Part shown: one piece after another, positions 23,740-51,502 of the stretch
How positions within the stretch are numbered: the first letter of the stretch is position 1
Layout: every line of letters starts with the position of its first letter
Notes under the pieces: generated by a model
The model's database searches: none
What the model was told of the DNA's origin: nothing
What the model saw: only the letters and a program-made list of their open reading frames with translations
NCBI GenBank assembly: GCA_023935145.1
Contig: CM043698.1
Coordinates: 145,622,125 to 145,686,124 of the forward strand
DNA: 64,000 nt
DNA from: Bretschneidera sinensis
Lineage: Eukaryota; Streptophyta; Magnoliopsida; Brassicales; Akaniaceae
Reading direction: 5' to 3'
Program-made: the position numbers and the translations under genes

Positions 23740-24467
23740 AGCACTTTCTATCGATCCCTTGTTGCTCTCGAAGCCCTCTCTGCAACACACACCCAAACCG
23801 AGAGAGTATTCTATCGAGAGGGACTATGCTGAGATAGTCGTGCTTCATCGAATTAAGAGGTAAGAATGATTCGAATCTCTATCAAAATCAAGAAACATTG
23901 AATTTTAGAATTATATGGAAAAAAACCCAAGTTTCAAGTCATGTGTGCGCTGTCCTTTCGCTATCATTTAGTGGGCCATTTTTGAGGCAGTCCTAAGAAT
24001 TGAATTCTGTTGGGCTGTCATTTTAACAAATCCCACTCTTTCACCTAACAGAGAAATCTATTTTTCTCTTTTAATTTTCAAAATTTATATCGAACTTTGT
24101 GTATTGCTTTGCTTGGAGTGTAAGAGCTAGATGCATTGTGGTTATATCTATTTTTTAATTGTTCTGTTCAGATCTTGAATTTTCATTGATTTTCGGGTAT
24201 CTCTTATTTTTTGGATTGTGGGTTGTTACATTGAGGAATTTATGTGTTCAGTGATGTAATGTATTGAAATACTGTTTCAGGATTTGTTTTGAGGTCAATT
24301 TTGGGATTTATAGAGACCCATTTTGTCGAATTGGAATTGGTGTTGAAGAATGTGGGAAATTTGGAGATATATTTTCTGAATTCGTGTTTCAACTCTGTTA
24401 TAATTGGAGCATTCGAGTTCTGTATCAAGCGTGTGTAGAGAAGAAAGCTTATTTTATATGTGTAGAA
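23740..24467 (+). other. 5' UTR of the MAP4K-like gene with a leader intron (23860-24280)
   Basis: A CT/GA-rich leader ends with ATTAAGAG before GTAAGAATG at 23860. The matching acceptor is CTGTTTCAG, ending at 24280. The second leader exon (24281-24467) has no in-frame ATG before the start at 24468 but stays open in frame. The transcription start itself is not resolved. Confidence 0.55.
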
Positions 24468-38740
<14,273 letters not shown>

Positions 38741-39749
38741 GAGAAGAGGTTGGAATAGTGATTGCATCTTTTTTTTTTTTTTTTTTTGTTTTATGGTGTG
38801 TTCTCTGTTTATGCATTGATTCTGATTTTATGTACATAACATTGTAAGAAATTGTGTATTTATTATCCATTATTTTCCCATTTTCTATTTTTGTTTTAAA
38901 GAGGAAGTATTAGTTGTATAATTAGGTGTTTCCTATTACAGTGACAATGTAATTTTTACCATCATTAATTATATTTATCAATGACTATCTTTTGGCGTGA
39001 TTCATGGGTGTTTATGCCTAAATGTGTTTTGTTATCTTTTCTCTGATGCATCTTTATTTACTGTACTGAGAAATAAGGTGGTAAGCAAATTCTGAAAGCT
39101 TGTACTCTCATCAGTTAGCTCTTACGCTAAATTTGGTGATATGAATTGACGAATTGAAATTGGACAGGAGAAACCTACAAAGTCGTAATTTAACTCAATT
39201 TCATTTTCAAGGCTTCAATTTGAAGCAGCATAAGCATTTCCTGAAGTCCTTAAATTTTCATTCTTTTATCAAAAAAAAAAAATCATTCTGTACCGTGTGA
39301 TTCAACTCTGGCTAGTGATAATTGAAGTTGTAGATTAGAGAATCTACAGTAAGATGGTTGTTGCACACTTACCACAGAATTGTGAGAAGTTAAGAAATCT
39401 TGCTGGAATATAAGCCAAGCATAATATTACAATTGATTTTCTCACCTCTTACATATTACTTGAAATTTACAATAATCGGCACAAACTCATAACCTAACCC
39501 TATAAATATTCGACTACTTTTTGGTTCATGTACCTTCGACTACTTTTATAACTATCTCAATATGCCTGAGTTCCATGTGTACCAAGTGAGCTTCCATGAA
39601 TAAAAGTGAATCCAAGTAACAGCATCTATAGAAGATGAGCATGCTTCTCCAAGCATTGTAAACAGTTATCAATCTCTTACAGCAAAAATCAGACGTCAAA
39701 TAGAACCCTACCATATTTTTTTGCTCTTTTCCGCCACCATCTTCTATTT
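38741..39749. other. Convergent 3' ends of the kinase and PRA1 genes
   Basis: Includes the kinase 3' UTR (poly-T tract at 38769-38787) and the PRA1 3' UTR. No separate gene is seen. Confidence 0.5.
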
Positions 39750-42151
39750 CTATCTCCCTCGAGAAGGTTTCTTTGCAGGAGTCAGCTTCCGAAATGCAGC
39801 ATGCAAAACCATAACTACATACAGCAATTATCAAGCCCACACAAAGGATGAAGCACGTGAATAAAAATAAACAAAAATACAAATTGGATACCTGCATAAC
39901 TGACAGCAAGACCACAGAAGAGAGCCATCTGAACATTCAAACATATCAGAATGACCGCCGTAGCTGCAATGATGAGATACACTTAAAGGTAAGTAAAGAC
40001 TATATATTCTCTCATCTATCAATATTTTTTTAGTGTTCATACACTCAAAAGGAATCTGCACCCAAAAGGAAGACAGACAGATCAGAGTATTCCACCCTCT
40101 GAATTAAGCACACATTTCAAAGTTATGTGCCACTTCAGCCCCAGCAATCCCAACAAACCTATGGAAGGCTCTGTGAAACACTAAAACATTTCCAAGTGTT
40201 TTCCAGCGCCTATATACAGATGAAAACCAGATTCCTGCTGACTAGCTTAAACTATGAGAATGTCACACTTCCAAGTCATGGAAGCAGGACATCCCAATGC
40301 ATCTAAGTATTTGGCAAACTTATCCTGATGAGAACAATATTTTCATAGGTCAGATAAGCCAAGAAACACATAAATCATGTAAACTTGTATATCTTGACTA
40401 ACAACCCACTAGTCTTCATGCTCCTTGTTTGGCCATTCATAGCCACCTGAAGCAAGATTCTCTAGAAAGGAACATTCTTATGTTTTAAAGATTTTCAATA
40501 TCTCAAAGTGGATCTTAATGGATATTTCTTTGAACTTGATTCTAGGCAATCACGATGTTGGACACTCCACCTCATAGTCAACGGTACGCAAGAAGAAAAT
40601 GTTTCTTCAAAAAAGCTTTTTCCATACACATTAAATTGATATATTAAATGGAAACTCAAAAGTTCATGCACATATAGGAATACATGTAATTTGCATGTTT
40701 TTCATGGAAGGGGGAAAATCAATTTCTATAAACCTGTGTCAGTTAATAATTCACGGTTTGAACCCCAATAAGATATGATGTTTTCTTCTGAAAGACTGAC
40801 TAATGGAACCAACTAATCTTATGCTACTCCTCCTCTTTTGTCCTCCTCATCTCCTTTCATTAGCTATATGTCCTTAAACTCTCCAGCAACCAAATCTAGT
40901 TCTTACAAATCATGACAATTACGATAATCTAAACTTCTCCATTCTTTCGAGAATTTATTTTCAACGATTGAAGTGTTACCATAAGCTTTAACTTTACTTG
41001 TTTTGAACCCAAAGTCCAAAAGAAACCGAATCCTAAAAGTTCTTAACACTTGATTTTCCTTTAGTCTTAAACTATTTCTCGAGGAGGCAACATCTATGAG
41101 AGTGAGAATTAGATGATCTAAAAACTTCTCATGCAACGGGCTTATGTATATAGAGAATACCGATTCTAAAATCTATATCATGGTTTCTTTTTGCCTTTAA
41201 TTGGGAATGAGGGTTGAAATCTAGGATGGAGTTCGAACAAAACAATTATTTGAAGTAGGAAGGATCGCTACATCTAAAGACATAGTTAAGATCTTCATCT
41301 TCATTCAACAAAAGGAACTCCACTCTAACCATATTCCTTTCGCTGAGATTTGCAGAAGCATTCATTCGTCCTTGACCTTCCTAGATACATCTTTGTCTTC
41401 CACAGGCTCAAAAGTACCAAAACAAGACATGGAATCTTACTAATCATCGATACTTTTCTAAATTTTCTACTACACAAGCAATGGATAAATAAAGAACGAA
41501 GGCTGCAAAAAGTTTCTGTATTGGGGATTGCCGTAGACAATCCAAAGAAGTAAGTTTTGATTGAAAACTCACCACATTGGGCGGTACGAACCAAAACCTG
41601 CCGAATCACAGGGTAACCATCCAATCCCCATCTATCACTGTAGAACTTGAAAAATTCCCAAAGGGCCAAACTCGATATCAACCCAACAAGAGCAAGCGGC
41701 ATCTGATACCTATAAATATAGTGGCAAAACACAAAATTATAAACCAGACAATAAGAAGAAAAAATTACATTTAACTGTTATTTTTTTTTTTGTAAGTCAC
41801 ATTCAACTGTATCTCACTTTCATATTTTCCAACTAATTATTTGCTTAAAATGAGATAATTATTACATTGAGAAATACACAGATTTACAGTGAACAGAAGA
41901 TCAAAAAACAAAGTTCTAAATATTTCAGGTTTATTGCCTCAAAGACTCCCTCTCTCATGCACCCAAAGCACAGAAAGATAAGAGTGATAGTCTGATAAAG
42001 TTGCCAAAAAAGAAAACTCCAATATTCTCAATTTCCCTCGCTGTACTCTTCAGCAATTTAAGAGAATACGTCAAAAGATAAACTCTTAAAATTTCAACAA
42101 TAATCTTCAAAACCCATCGAAATTCATAACAAACATTCACATATACACACG

Positions 42152-42225
<74 letters not shown>

Positions 42226-42655
42226 AGAGATTTATTTACAGAGTGCAGGCAAAGAAGAAGATAAAGAGCCAGGCATAATTCCTGGCAAATCGCTTGACGT
42301 TCTCGTGAACTCTCATCTTGGCCTGAGAAGCCGAGGAGGGGAAAGAATAGGTATCAGAGGAGCCGAAAAATCCAAGGGTCCACGACGCCGTTTCACCGGA
42401 GAAATCATCTGTAGTCAGCTTAGCGAAGGGGTTGATGGTTAAGAGGGAAGAGAGAGTGACCAAATGGGAAAACAGAGAGGCGAAGAAGCCGTTGGTTATC
42501 GAAGTAGTCGCTGTGGTGGCAGTTCCAGTGGTGGTCGATGCGGCGGTAGCGGTGGCGCGGTTATCGACCAGCTCGAGGTAGCCGGAGTCCCGAAGCCACG
42601 ACTCGAAAGCTGGGTCCGGTACGCTTAGCGACAGTGGGTTCGATGAGAACACCAT
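39750..42655 (-). CDS. PRA1 family protein, PRA1.H-like
   Basis: Four exons on the minus strand: 42655-42240, 41709-41573, 39963-39892 and 39814-39750. Phases match and give 229 aa. Start: MVFSSNPLSLSVPDPAFESW, very like plant PRA1.H (from memory Arabidopsis At4g27540). Residues about 40-60 are a Thr/Ala low-complexity run. Two hydrophobic hairpins follow: WLFIFFFACTLYQMPLALVG with LISSLALWEFF (about 127-163), and ATAVILICLNVQMALFCGLA with VSYAVMVLHAAF (about 185-215), as expected for prenylated-Rab-acceptor proteins in the secretory pathway membrane. The C-terminus is KLTPAKKPSRGR. The family helps deliver Rab GTPases to membranes and shapes ER/Golgi traffic; the role of this copy is inferred. 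Upstream in-frame ATGs (for example at 42700) are less likely starts since family proteins begin at MVFSSNP. Confidence 0.88.
42154..42222. repeat. Compound (TA)n(GA)n microsatellite in PRA1 intron 1
   Basis: About 33 bp of TA followed directly by about 36 bp of GA, ending only about 17 bp inside the exon 1 splice donor (GT at 42239-42238). Confidence 0.9.
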
Positions 42656-44238
42656 TTTTGGCTCTCTTTGGATTTGGGAATTTCGTTTTATATTTAACAA
42701 ATAATAAATAAAAAAAAAGTATTTTCTTTTGGTGTTTCGTTATTTTGACTTTCTTTTTTCCTTTTGCGTTTATATACAGTGGAGTAAGAGGTAATGGCAA
42801 GAGGTGAAAATAATTGTGACATTTATGTGAAAAATCAAAACTACTACATGCATTTTGTGTGGGGGGTAATGTCATTGATAAAGTTAGCACGCTCTCTTTA
42901 GAATTCAATCAATTTGTGAATATTTACTCTTTTATAATTGCATTTATGGAATTTGTTGTAGAAAAGAAGAAAAGATTTTATGAAGAAGAAATTTTTGTTT
43001 GCATAGGTTGAAAAATTATTTTTACCTCAAAATGAAAACTTGACTAATAATTTTGAAGAATTTCTTCAATAAAGGCCGTACGTACTAAATTAACGTTACC
43101 ATTGAAGTTTTAAAAAATTATCAATCATGTTTTTATTTCAGTGCAAAAATAAATTTTACATCCGATGCAAGTAAAAATCTCTCTTTCGGAAGATTTTGAT
43201 CAAATTTCCCAACAATCCCATCTCTTACTTAGCATAAGAGATAATATTAATGGGTTTGATGCAGATGTTTCAATTTATGACAAATGGAATTTTTTTTTAC
43301 CCAAAGTTAACGTCAAGCTATAAAAGATGAATTTCGATTCTCTTGATTTTGAGAGCGAACTTTAAACTCGAGTTAAGCTTATCTTAACCTTTCAATTATT
43401 TTTGAATAGACAAAATTTTGCCACTAAATAAAAATAATGTCATGTCAACAATATATTTTATTGGATTATTAAAAAATGATATAGCATAGTTTTTATTTGG
43501 TGGCAAAATTTTGTTTGTCCAAAAACAATTGAAAAATTAAGATCAGTTTAATTTGAGTTTAACATTGCCTTTCAAGAGAGAGAACAAGAACCCATAAAAA
43601 ATTAATTGTTTTTGATTATTGGTTATTATTAGCCAAATCAAATGCATTTGGATGTTTTGAGATATGAGATCATTTTATCATGCTTTTTCATAAATTAAAT
43701 ATTCATGAATTAAATTATTCAAATTGAAGGTTTTAATGTGCTAAAATTTCAATAACCTTTAATGCAATTTAGTGACATTTATTGTTCTTTTACATAATTT
43801 TTCTTTACTATTAGTATTAGTTTTGTATAGAGATTGATTTACTTTCTTTTTTTCTTTGGAAATACATAATTCAGTTTATTAGATTTATATGCATATATTA
43901 AATTTCTTACTAAATGGCTTTTTTGTTGATTTTTTTTTGTGTATTAATAAAGAGAACGAATCGAATTTTTTAAATGAAGAATAAAAAAATGGTTTAATTA
44001 AAAAGATGCAATGATATTTGGTATTGGGTTTAATTGGTTAAAATCCAATTTTTTACTTAAAAAAATTTAAAAATTAAATTAAATCAAACATAATATGCAA
44101 AGTTAAAGTTGAAATACCTCATCGAGTCTACACCACCAGCTTACATTTTATCCATACTGTTTTCTCGCAACGATCAATTTCAGAAAACCAGAAAACGGAA
44201 GCACAAAACACAAAAAAAGAAGAAGCAAAAGCAAGACA
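42656..44238. other. Shared upstream region of the divergent PRA1 and PrmA genes
   Basis: The two genes diverge across about 1.6 kb. Apart from a family-B MITE at 43.0 kb it is AT-rich, and no convincing TATA box could be fixed for either gene. Confidence 0.45.
43010..43190. mobile_element. MITE, family B (foldback), copy between PRA1 and PrmA genes
   Basis: The left half has TGAAAACTTGACTAATAATTTT and the right half AAAAAATTATCAATCATGTTTT, inverted relative to each other, with GTACTAAATTAACGTTACCAT between them and TTTTACATCCGATGCAAGTA at the right end, as in the tandem units at 17.6-19.0 kb. Confidence 0.6.
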
Positions 44239-47200
44239 ATGTCTGCTAGTCATTTCTTCAAACAGCTACCATACTACTACACTCGTCGACTCGTTAACCA
44301 GTCTCCCTCTCCATTGACTCTCCTTTATCCCCTCTCTCTCATAACCTGCAAAAGACAAGGAAAATACCCTTCAACACCCTTTTCCTTCTTCACAAATACT
44401 TCATTTCCTTATCCTTTTCCTCCTCCTCCTATTTCTTCTCCTTCTTCTTACAGTACACTAACTGAGCCCTTTACATCTCCTTACCTCTCTGTTCGAATCC
44501 ACTGTCCGAAACATCTCGTTGTAAGCTTCCCTCCTCTGCCTCTCTCCTTATATATATACATAATATGTTAATATACATATGGGTTTTTATCCAGTTAAGT
44601 TCCCATTGAAGCAACTTTCTTTTTTTCTTTTTGTATTTAATTCAATGAAGTAATGTTGTTTCAAAATCTTTTTCATGACGTGACTGCTTTGAAATTTTTT
44701 ATGGGTTATTATCAAATTATGTACTACCAATGAAGTAGTGTACTTTTTTTGGAAATATATATGGTTGAATGCAAATTCTTGTTAACAAATTAAATAAATA
44801 AAAAAATGAATGCTAATTCTTGAAAACATTCATGAACATGCACAGCTAACATCTTTCAGTAAATTTTACATCAAGTGATTGCTCTGAAAACTTGAACTTG
44901 GTCTTGACGCTTATCAAGCCAATGCTTTTACCAGTCTTATTAGTGTGCACGTGCGTGCGTGTGGATTTTGTTGAATATTTTGACGGTGAATGTATGTTTT
45001 TTGTGTTATCAGGACGGATTTTCGGATGCTCTGCTCTGCTTTGGTGCGAGTTCAACCAGTGTGGATGAAGACGAGGCTTGTGAGGATTCTGACGAGGTGA
45101 AAACTTTTTTTTTCTTCAAATGTTTGAGTTGCTTTTCATCTCTACTTTGTCGTAACATTTGATTTTTTTCCCATTCACATTATAAACCATTTTTGTCTAC
45201 GGTTTATTGATTAATATTTAACCATATGACAAAACGCACTTTCAAGCAATATATATAGTGTGCTGTGTTTAGTAGTCATGGATCAAGTTCCTTCTTATCT
45301 CTGTGGACAGTGGACTGTCTTGACCGTACTCTATAGCTAGTTAAAGAAAACTACAATATGAGATGCCAATGAAAAACATATAAAAAAGCTTTTGGAGCAT
45401 TGCAGCTTGATGATGAGCTAATGAACAAAGATCGCAGGCAGCTAAATGTTGACATTTCATTGAAGTTTTAATGAACTGGGGTAGTATCACACCTATTTAT
45501 AATTTTATATTCTATTAGCCTCTTAATGGATGTATATTAAGCCTTGGGCGAAAATTGAGATAGAACTGGCATAATGTTCATTTCTGATAAGTCATGATGA
45601 AGTTGCTTCTGTTGAGACTTGAGGCTGTCTTAAGCCTGCAATGATATATTATTTCCATGGTCAATAAATGATAAATATATCAATCATTCTAATGGTACAC
45701 GCCCTTTCTTCCTCTTTGTTCTTTTATGTCTGAGTTGATAAACTATTTGGTTCACTGAACCACTGTTAAAAGAAAAAGGTAGAAAATAAAGGGAAAAAGG
45801 AGAGTGGTATGAGACAGTTTTAAAATTCTACTTAGAAGTTATTTTCTGTGCAGATCTGCATCGATTCCATATTTCCCGTGAGCCAAAAGGTAGGTTTATG
45901 CATTTCACAGGCTGCTGATTCCATAGGCTTGAAAGAGATACCAAGTTATGAAGTTAAACTGGGTGAGGAATACGACTGGATAAAGAAAACTCAGGTTTAT
46001 TTGCTCTGCATTGTCCTCTCTATTGCATAAATAATTTGATCATACTTCAGGTTTTGTAACTGCATAATTATATTTCAGTCTATTGGAATTCTTCCTAGCC
46101 TATACTCTTTTTTTTTTTTTTTCTCTAGCCTATATTCTCTTTGTTGCAAATGTGAAGTTTGTGAGAAATCAAGTTATTTCTCTGTTGTTTTCCTTATTGC
46201 TGACTAAATAGGAAAAGCTTTCAATTGCATTTTTTTTTGTCTTTACTTTCTTGCAATAAGCTAGATGTGCAGGCTTACTAACAGATGAAGAAACATTGAA
46301 GTGTCTACCTTGTAATGGCAAATGTGAAAGTTTTTTTACATTGAGGGCCCACATTAACACCCTTCTCCCTCACTACTTTACTTTCTCCTTTCTCTCCGCC
46401 CTGTTTGCAATCGTTAAATAAAGCCCCAGCACTGATTTTTGACGCATTTTATGCGCCGAGCAATTAAATTTTTTGTTGATTAACCTTTGAGCTGATAGAA
46501 TCTGATAGATTATCCTCACTGTCCTAAATGTTCTATGGCTTCCATTTCAGAAGTAATCAGTTTTTGTCAGGATTTCAAGTATCAATATTATTTGTAACAA
46601 GTAGTGGAATAATTTAATCTATCCCAACAAGCTCTAGATGTTGCAGATAGACTGTAATTCATGATAACTTCTGCCAATAAGGCTGCATGAATCTGTCCTT
46701 TCATCTGTTACAGGAATCATTTCATCCAGTTGAAGTTACAGAAGGACTTTGGATTGTTCCGGAGTGGAGAACTCCCCCCGTATGGTTATCTCCGACTATT
46801 TTCTCTGAAGTTTTTTTTTTTTTTTTTTTTCTGTTTATCATTGCTCATCATATATGGGCAACTGTCCTCTGTCTTGCTTCTGTTGAAATTGGAATCTAGT
46901 AAGCTTATTGTTTGATAGGTGAAGACAACATTGTATGTTACTTGGAGTTTGTACTTCTGAATCTTAAGGAGTGTCATCAAAGCGTGTGCATATGTGCGCA
47001 CACACATGTGAGCGAGTTCAAGTTTCTAGTGGAATGCTCGGTTCCACGTCGATACAAGCTATAACATCTTATTTTCAGTTTACAAAGAAGAATGTCAACT
47101 TTATAATGATTGTGGGCATGGTAAATGTGTATGATTATGTTTGCTTCACGCATATAGGAAGTTCAAGCAACTAACATAATTCTGAATCCTGGATTGGCAT

Positions 47201-49886
47201 TCGGGACTGGAGAGCACCCTACCACTAAGTTGTGTCTGTTACTGCTACAAAACTTAATAAAAGGAGGAGAATCCTTCTTGGATTATGGCACAGGTTCCGG
47301 AATTCTTGCAATTGCAGCACTCAAGGTAATAAAATCCAACCCTTTTCCTTTAATCTGACATAGAACTTCATCTATTAAAACTATCAGCCACCACTCTTGG
47401 TCATATATTCCATCATATTTGTGCTGTTTATTTTATGATATTTACTTTGAATTCTTCTCTAGTAAATATTTGGTAGGGTTGCTGGCTTAGTAGTCCCTCA
47501 AAAGCTTTGGTGGTTCCACAAGAAATTTTTAGCAAACTCTCGAAAGCTTTGGTGGTTCCATTGAATGGAAGTTAGAATGTTGAAATTGAAAACTGACAGG
47601 ACTGATAAATAGGTTCCAGCATAAGCGATTAGACGTAGGTCTTGCCAGTAATATTCATTTAGAGGTATAGAGGTAGAAGATTTTCATGAAATTGTAATAC
47701 TATAGATTATCAAATTCTATTACAATGAGTTACTTGCTTCGATTTCTTATTAATGTCCCCTGTGAACACATAATTGCTAAAAATATCAGGGCAGCTGAAG
47801 TTATAATAATTAAATGGCATCTTTGTCACGTAAGTTTGTTAAAACTGTATCTGTTACTATTTCCTGAAATTTTCTGAATTACATGCAAAAGATTTCAGTA
47901 GTTATGTATCACTTGGTTTTGTCATTAATGGTTCAAGTAATTTTCTATAGTTTACCATCGATATCCATATTATATTTGAATATGATCCATGTTTCTTTTT
48001 ATCAGTAAAAGAACTATCTACTAAACAGCATTATTTTTTATTGATGTTATCATTATAAAAGTTTCAAAACCTCATGCATGCTTCATATTTTTCCAATATG
48101 CATTGCTTGTTGTCTTGACCAATATCCATCTTTCTATTTCTCTTGGATTCTTCCCAAAATTCTTGTTGAAATTTGTCAGCTTTTTCTCTGTGATATTTTG
48201 TCATATAATTTTCTAAGATGCCCATCTGATCCTCAAATCCTGTTATGTTTGACTGGGTATGCAGTTTGGTGCTGCTTTGTCAGTTGGATTTGATGTAGAT
48301 CCCCAAGCCATTGCATCTGCACGTCAAAATGCTTCCCTGAACAACATAGAACCTAAAAAGTTCCAATTACACCTTGTTCCTAGCGAAACCTGTCGTTCCT
48401 CGATGGATGAAAATACACATGGATGTGAGAAAGAGCAGAGCTCTTGTGGAACAGGAGTCATGTTTGAAAGAGAGAAGTATGATGTGGTCATTGCGAATAT
48501 ACTATTAAATCCTCTGTTGGAATTGGCAGATCATATTGTTTCTTATGCTAAGGCCGGGGGAGTCATCGGCATCTCTGGTATTCTATCTGAGCAGGTAATC
48601 TTCTTTGCCAAAGTGATAGATTACAGTTGAGCGGATGATATTAAACTAGTCGCTTGAGTCCTTTTTCTTCAAATCTCTAGTCTCCAGGTTCCCAACAATT
48701 TTCTTGGTATTAAGAATTCAAGAAAAACATTTACACATTATTATAAACTTGAGAATAGAAAGAGAGAAGTTGCCACAGATTGGAGATGGAGCTTGGGGGG
48801 TTTGCCAGTTCGCAACTCTGGCTTCACCTAGGATTGCCCTCCCACAAACTTTAGGCTATGCTTGGTAGAGAGGAAAGAAAAATAAATAGAAAACACTTTT
48901 CTATTGTTTGGTACGAAAAAAGTGAGGAAAAAACAGTGGGATGATTGATGTTTTCTTATCACATATACAAATCACAATCCTCTTAAGTTAAGATGATTAG
49001 GAAGTGAAAATTAAAATGAATTGATATTTTTGTTTTTTTTTCTTTCTTTTTACTTTTTCATTATCTCTACCACAAACACGTGATGGAGAACATCAATCCC
49101 TTTATTTTTCCATCATCTTCTTTTTTACTCCTAAGTTTTTTTTTATCCATTAGAGCCCAAAAGTCCCCTACAGGGAAGTAATACAATTTGGTTAGTCTTA
49201 TAAACATACAGTAATCAGTGGTAAAACATCACGAATTTTGATCTCACAGAACTGAAAATTTTTACCGGTAATTATAAGAAACTGCAATCGTAACTGAATA
49301 AAAAAAAACATTTAAATGTTCAATTACTACTACAAATTCTTTGATTACCAATAAAAATTTTCGGTTTCGTATAACTCCCCACATAACCGAGTCTCTGGGA
49401 ATAAAACTCAAAATATCACACTCGTCGTAATTGGCATCTATTGGCTGATATCATGTACTTATTACTGAATTCTTTGGAAAAAAGAAGAAGAAATAGAATA
49501 TGATATCTGAGAAAGCAATGGATTTTGGGTGATGGTCAATCCCTTGAGGACAGGAATTCATCTTTCAACAAACATCACCTAAGATAAATCATACGGTGTA
49601 AACTCTTAGCAGCACACTGTAGTGTTTTCTTTCCATTATCATATACGTGAAAACCCATGATGGGCTGACATGTCCTTATAATTTATGTCCGTCCATTGGA
49701 GTTCTTCAGGTTGAAAGCTACTTAATTGGATTTCATCAGCAGAAACCTGATCCTAGTATGTCTTGTATGCAGCTTCCGCAAATAATAGATCGATATTCTC
49801 AGTTCTTGGATAAGATATCAGTGTCAGAAATAGATGATTGGGCATGTGTAAGTGGCACGAAGAAAAGGAATCCTACTGCCAGTTAG
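44239..49886 (+). CDS. Ribosomal protein L11 methyltransferase-like (PrmA family)
   Basis: Seven exons: 44239-44520, 45013-45096, 45854-45994, 46714-46779, 47158-47325, 48265-48594 and 49710-49886, all phase 0, giving 415 aa. The first about 80 residues are Ser/Pro/Thr-rich with basic residues and few acids, which looks like an organelle transit peptide (inferred). The PrmA signature [14 protein letters not shown] is at 201-214, the SAM-binding motif [21 protein letters not shown] at 231-250, the acidic residue of motif II in GFDVDPQAI (about 255-263), and the catalytic-type NILLNPL at 325-331. Bacterial PrmA trimethylates ribosomal protein L11; the plant enzyme probably acts on an organellar L11 (from memory, similar to Arabidopsis At5g53920). 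An insert of about 30 residues between motif II and NILLNPL (about 287-316) is Ser/Cys/Glu-rich. Intron 6 holds a family-A MITE. The gene is convergent with the Ser/Arg-rich gene. Confidence 0.9.
48852..49158. mobile_element. MITE, family A, copy 3 (in PrmA intron 6)
   Basis: The left end AGGCTATGCTTGGTAGAGAGG matches the family end; the right end ATCCATTAGAGCC is a decayed inverted copy. The interior matches copy 2 in order: TTGTTTGGTACGAAAAA, GATTGATGTTTTC, AATCACAATCCTC, CACGTGATGGAGAACATCAA. Confidence 0.6.
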
Positions 49887-51502
49887 AGAGAGATTTTCAT
49901 TTTTATTAAAACCATCTGCAGAAGCAGCATGCGCTCCTTCAATAACTTGGCATCCGACGCTGATCAGAACTGTGTTGTCAAGCTTGTGAAGTGGCAAAGT
50001 TCAAGGGGTTAAAAGATTTTCCACCGACTATTTCAACCTGGAAAATTGGAATATCTTTTTCACCTATTTTGTGATGAATCTAACGCGAGACATGGAAGCA
50101 GTTTTCATTGAGTTGACAGGTATGTTTGGTCTGTAATTTCTGCCCAGCTGATTAGCTCAAGGAACAGCTATGGGATTTGTAACAACGAAATGCAAAGCAG
50201 TTTTTGCAATGTATATGTTTTGGCTTCTAAGGCAGCAAGATAGGGGGAAAATATATCAGTATAATTTTCTTCTTTAGTCTCATTTTTCTATCATTTCTAC
50301 ATGATTAAAAAGGTTAATCCTCACATTTTCTCATCCTGTCTCTTCTTTCCTCTCTTTCCCATCCTTCTACATTTTTTCTCTATCAATCAGAGTATGTGAA
50401 TGGCCAATTGGCTGCAATGTATACCATGATAAAGCTGGGTTAATATGAAAGCCTAAGAAGGCAAGAAACCAACAAGAATTTACCATCACAAAACATTAAT
50501 GATTTTTTTATTCAAATACGAACCATAAATGAATCAAAAAGAGAAAATTGGTTCAAGAGCCCTAAGAATTAATAAAGTTGGACCTAGATGTAGCTAATTG
50601 CTATAATAAAACACATTTGAGGTATTCAAGGTTTAATCCAGTTTTGTTACACATATTTCCCAGCACTTCTACACAAATCAAGTAAATTACTTTCAATTTC
50701 AGAACTGTAATCAGAAAGCCTACACAGTTATAACAATGATTGCTTGCCAGCTACCACTGTCCAGAAGTGCTTCAAGCAAAATTCCCAAATATAGGAGGCT
50801 CAGTATATATATATTGGTAAGTTAGGCTCAGTATAAATTTTGAAAACATAGCAGATAATATATCAAATAAATAACACATAATGAAATATTAGTCTCACTT
50901 GAACTAAATTTATTTATGTTTTATTTGATATTTGAACCTCCCGTGTATACTGTACCCCCAACATAAGCACATAGCATGTACAAATGATGTCCTAACCCCC
51001 CTAAATTTATGGCAATGACAACCATTACAACTAAAAACCATTGATCCTAACACAGCAGATATGGATGCTAAGGATGCTGCAACTGCTATTCAAATGCAAC
51101 CATGGAATCAATACTAAAAAAAATCCGATTAAATTATTCATAGCTAAGCAGCAGTCACGAAAACAAATATAGCAGGAAACATAGATGGAAATTAAATATC
51201 ATATTGCAGGAGAGAGAATGAGAGAAGAAAAGTATAAAGAGCTAGTTTCAGAACATTACGACAACTGTAATGACCACAATAGACAACATTAGTTGATAAC
51301 CTACTTATACCAAATATTTCACCACTCAGCTTTAGCTGCTGTATAAAAGGTCAATCACTGATCAGTTTTCCCAAGATTTCCCACATCTTTTATCAGCATA
51401 TAGTACATCCTTCCTTCTCCCAATGAGGCAAGCAAAATGACCGTTGTCTGCTACTGCAAAACCAAAAAAGGATGTCTCCTCCCACCAAATCATAGATAAA
51501 AA
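49887..51502. other. Convergent 3' region of the PrmA and Ser/Arg-rich genes
   Basis: Contains both 3' UTRs and spacer. No separate coding frame or RNA gene is recognised, apart from the possible MITE fragment at 50.3 kb. Confidence 0.45.
50265..50395. mobile_element. Possible family-A MITE fragment downstream of the PrmA gene
   Basis: A pyrimidine-rich stretch ending in CTCTATCAATCAGAG resembles the right portion of family A (the consensus ends CTACCAATCATAGCC). The left end was not found. Confidence 0.35.

Noticed and set aside
42561..42908. 115-codon minus-strand frame across the PRA1 start
   Set aside because: It overlaps the PRA1 first exon in another frame and runs into the upstream region; a shadow frame.
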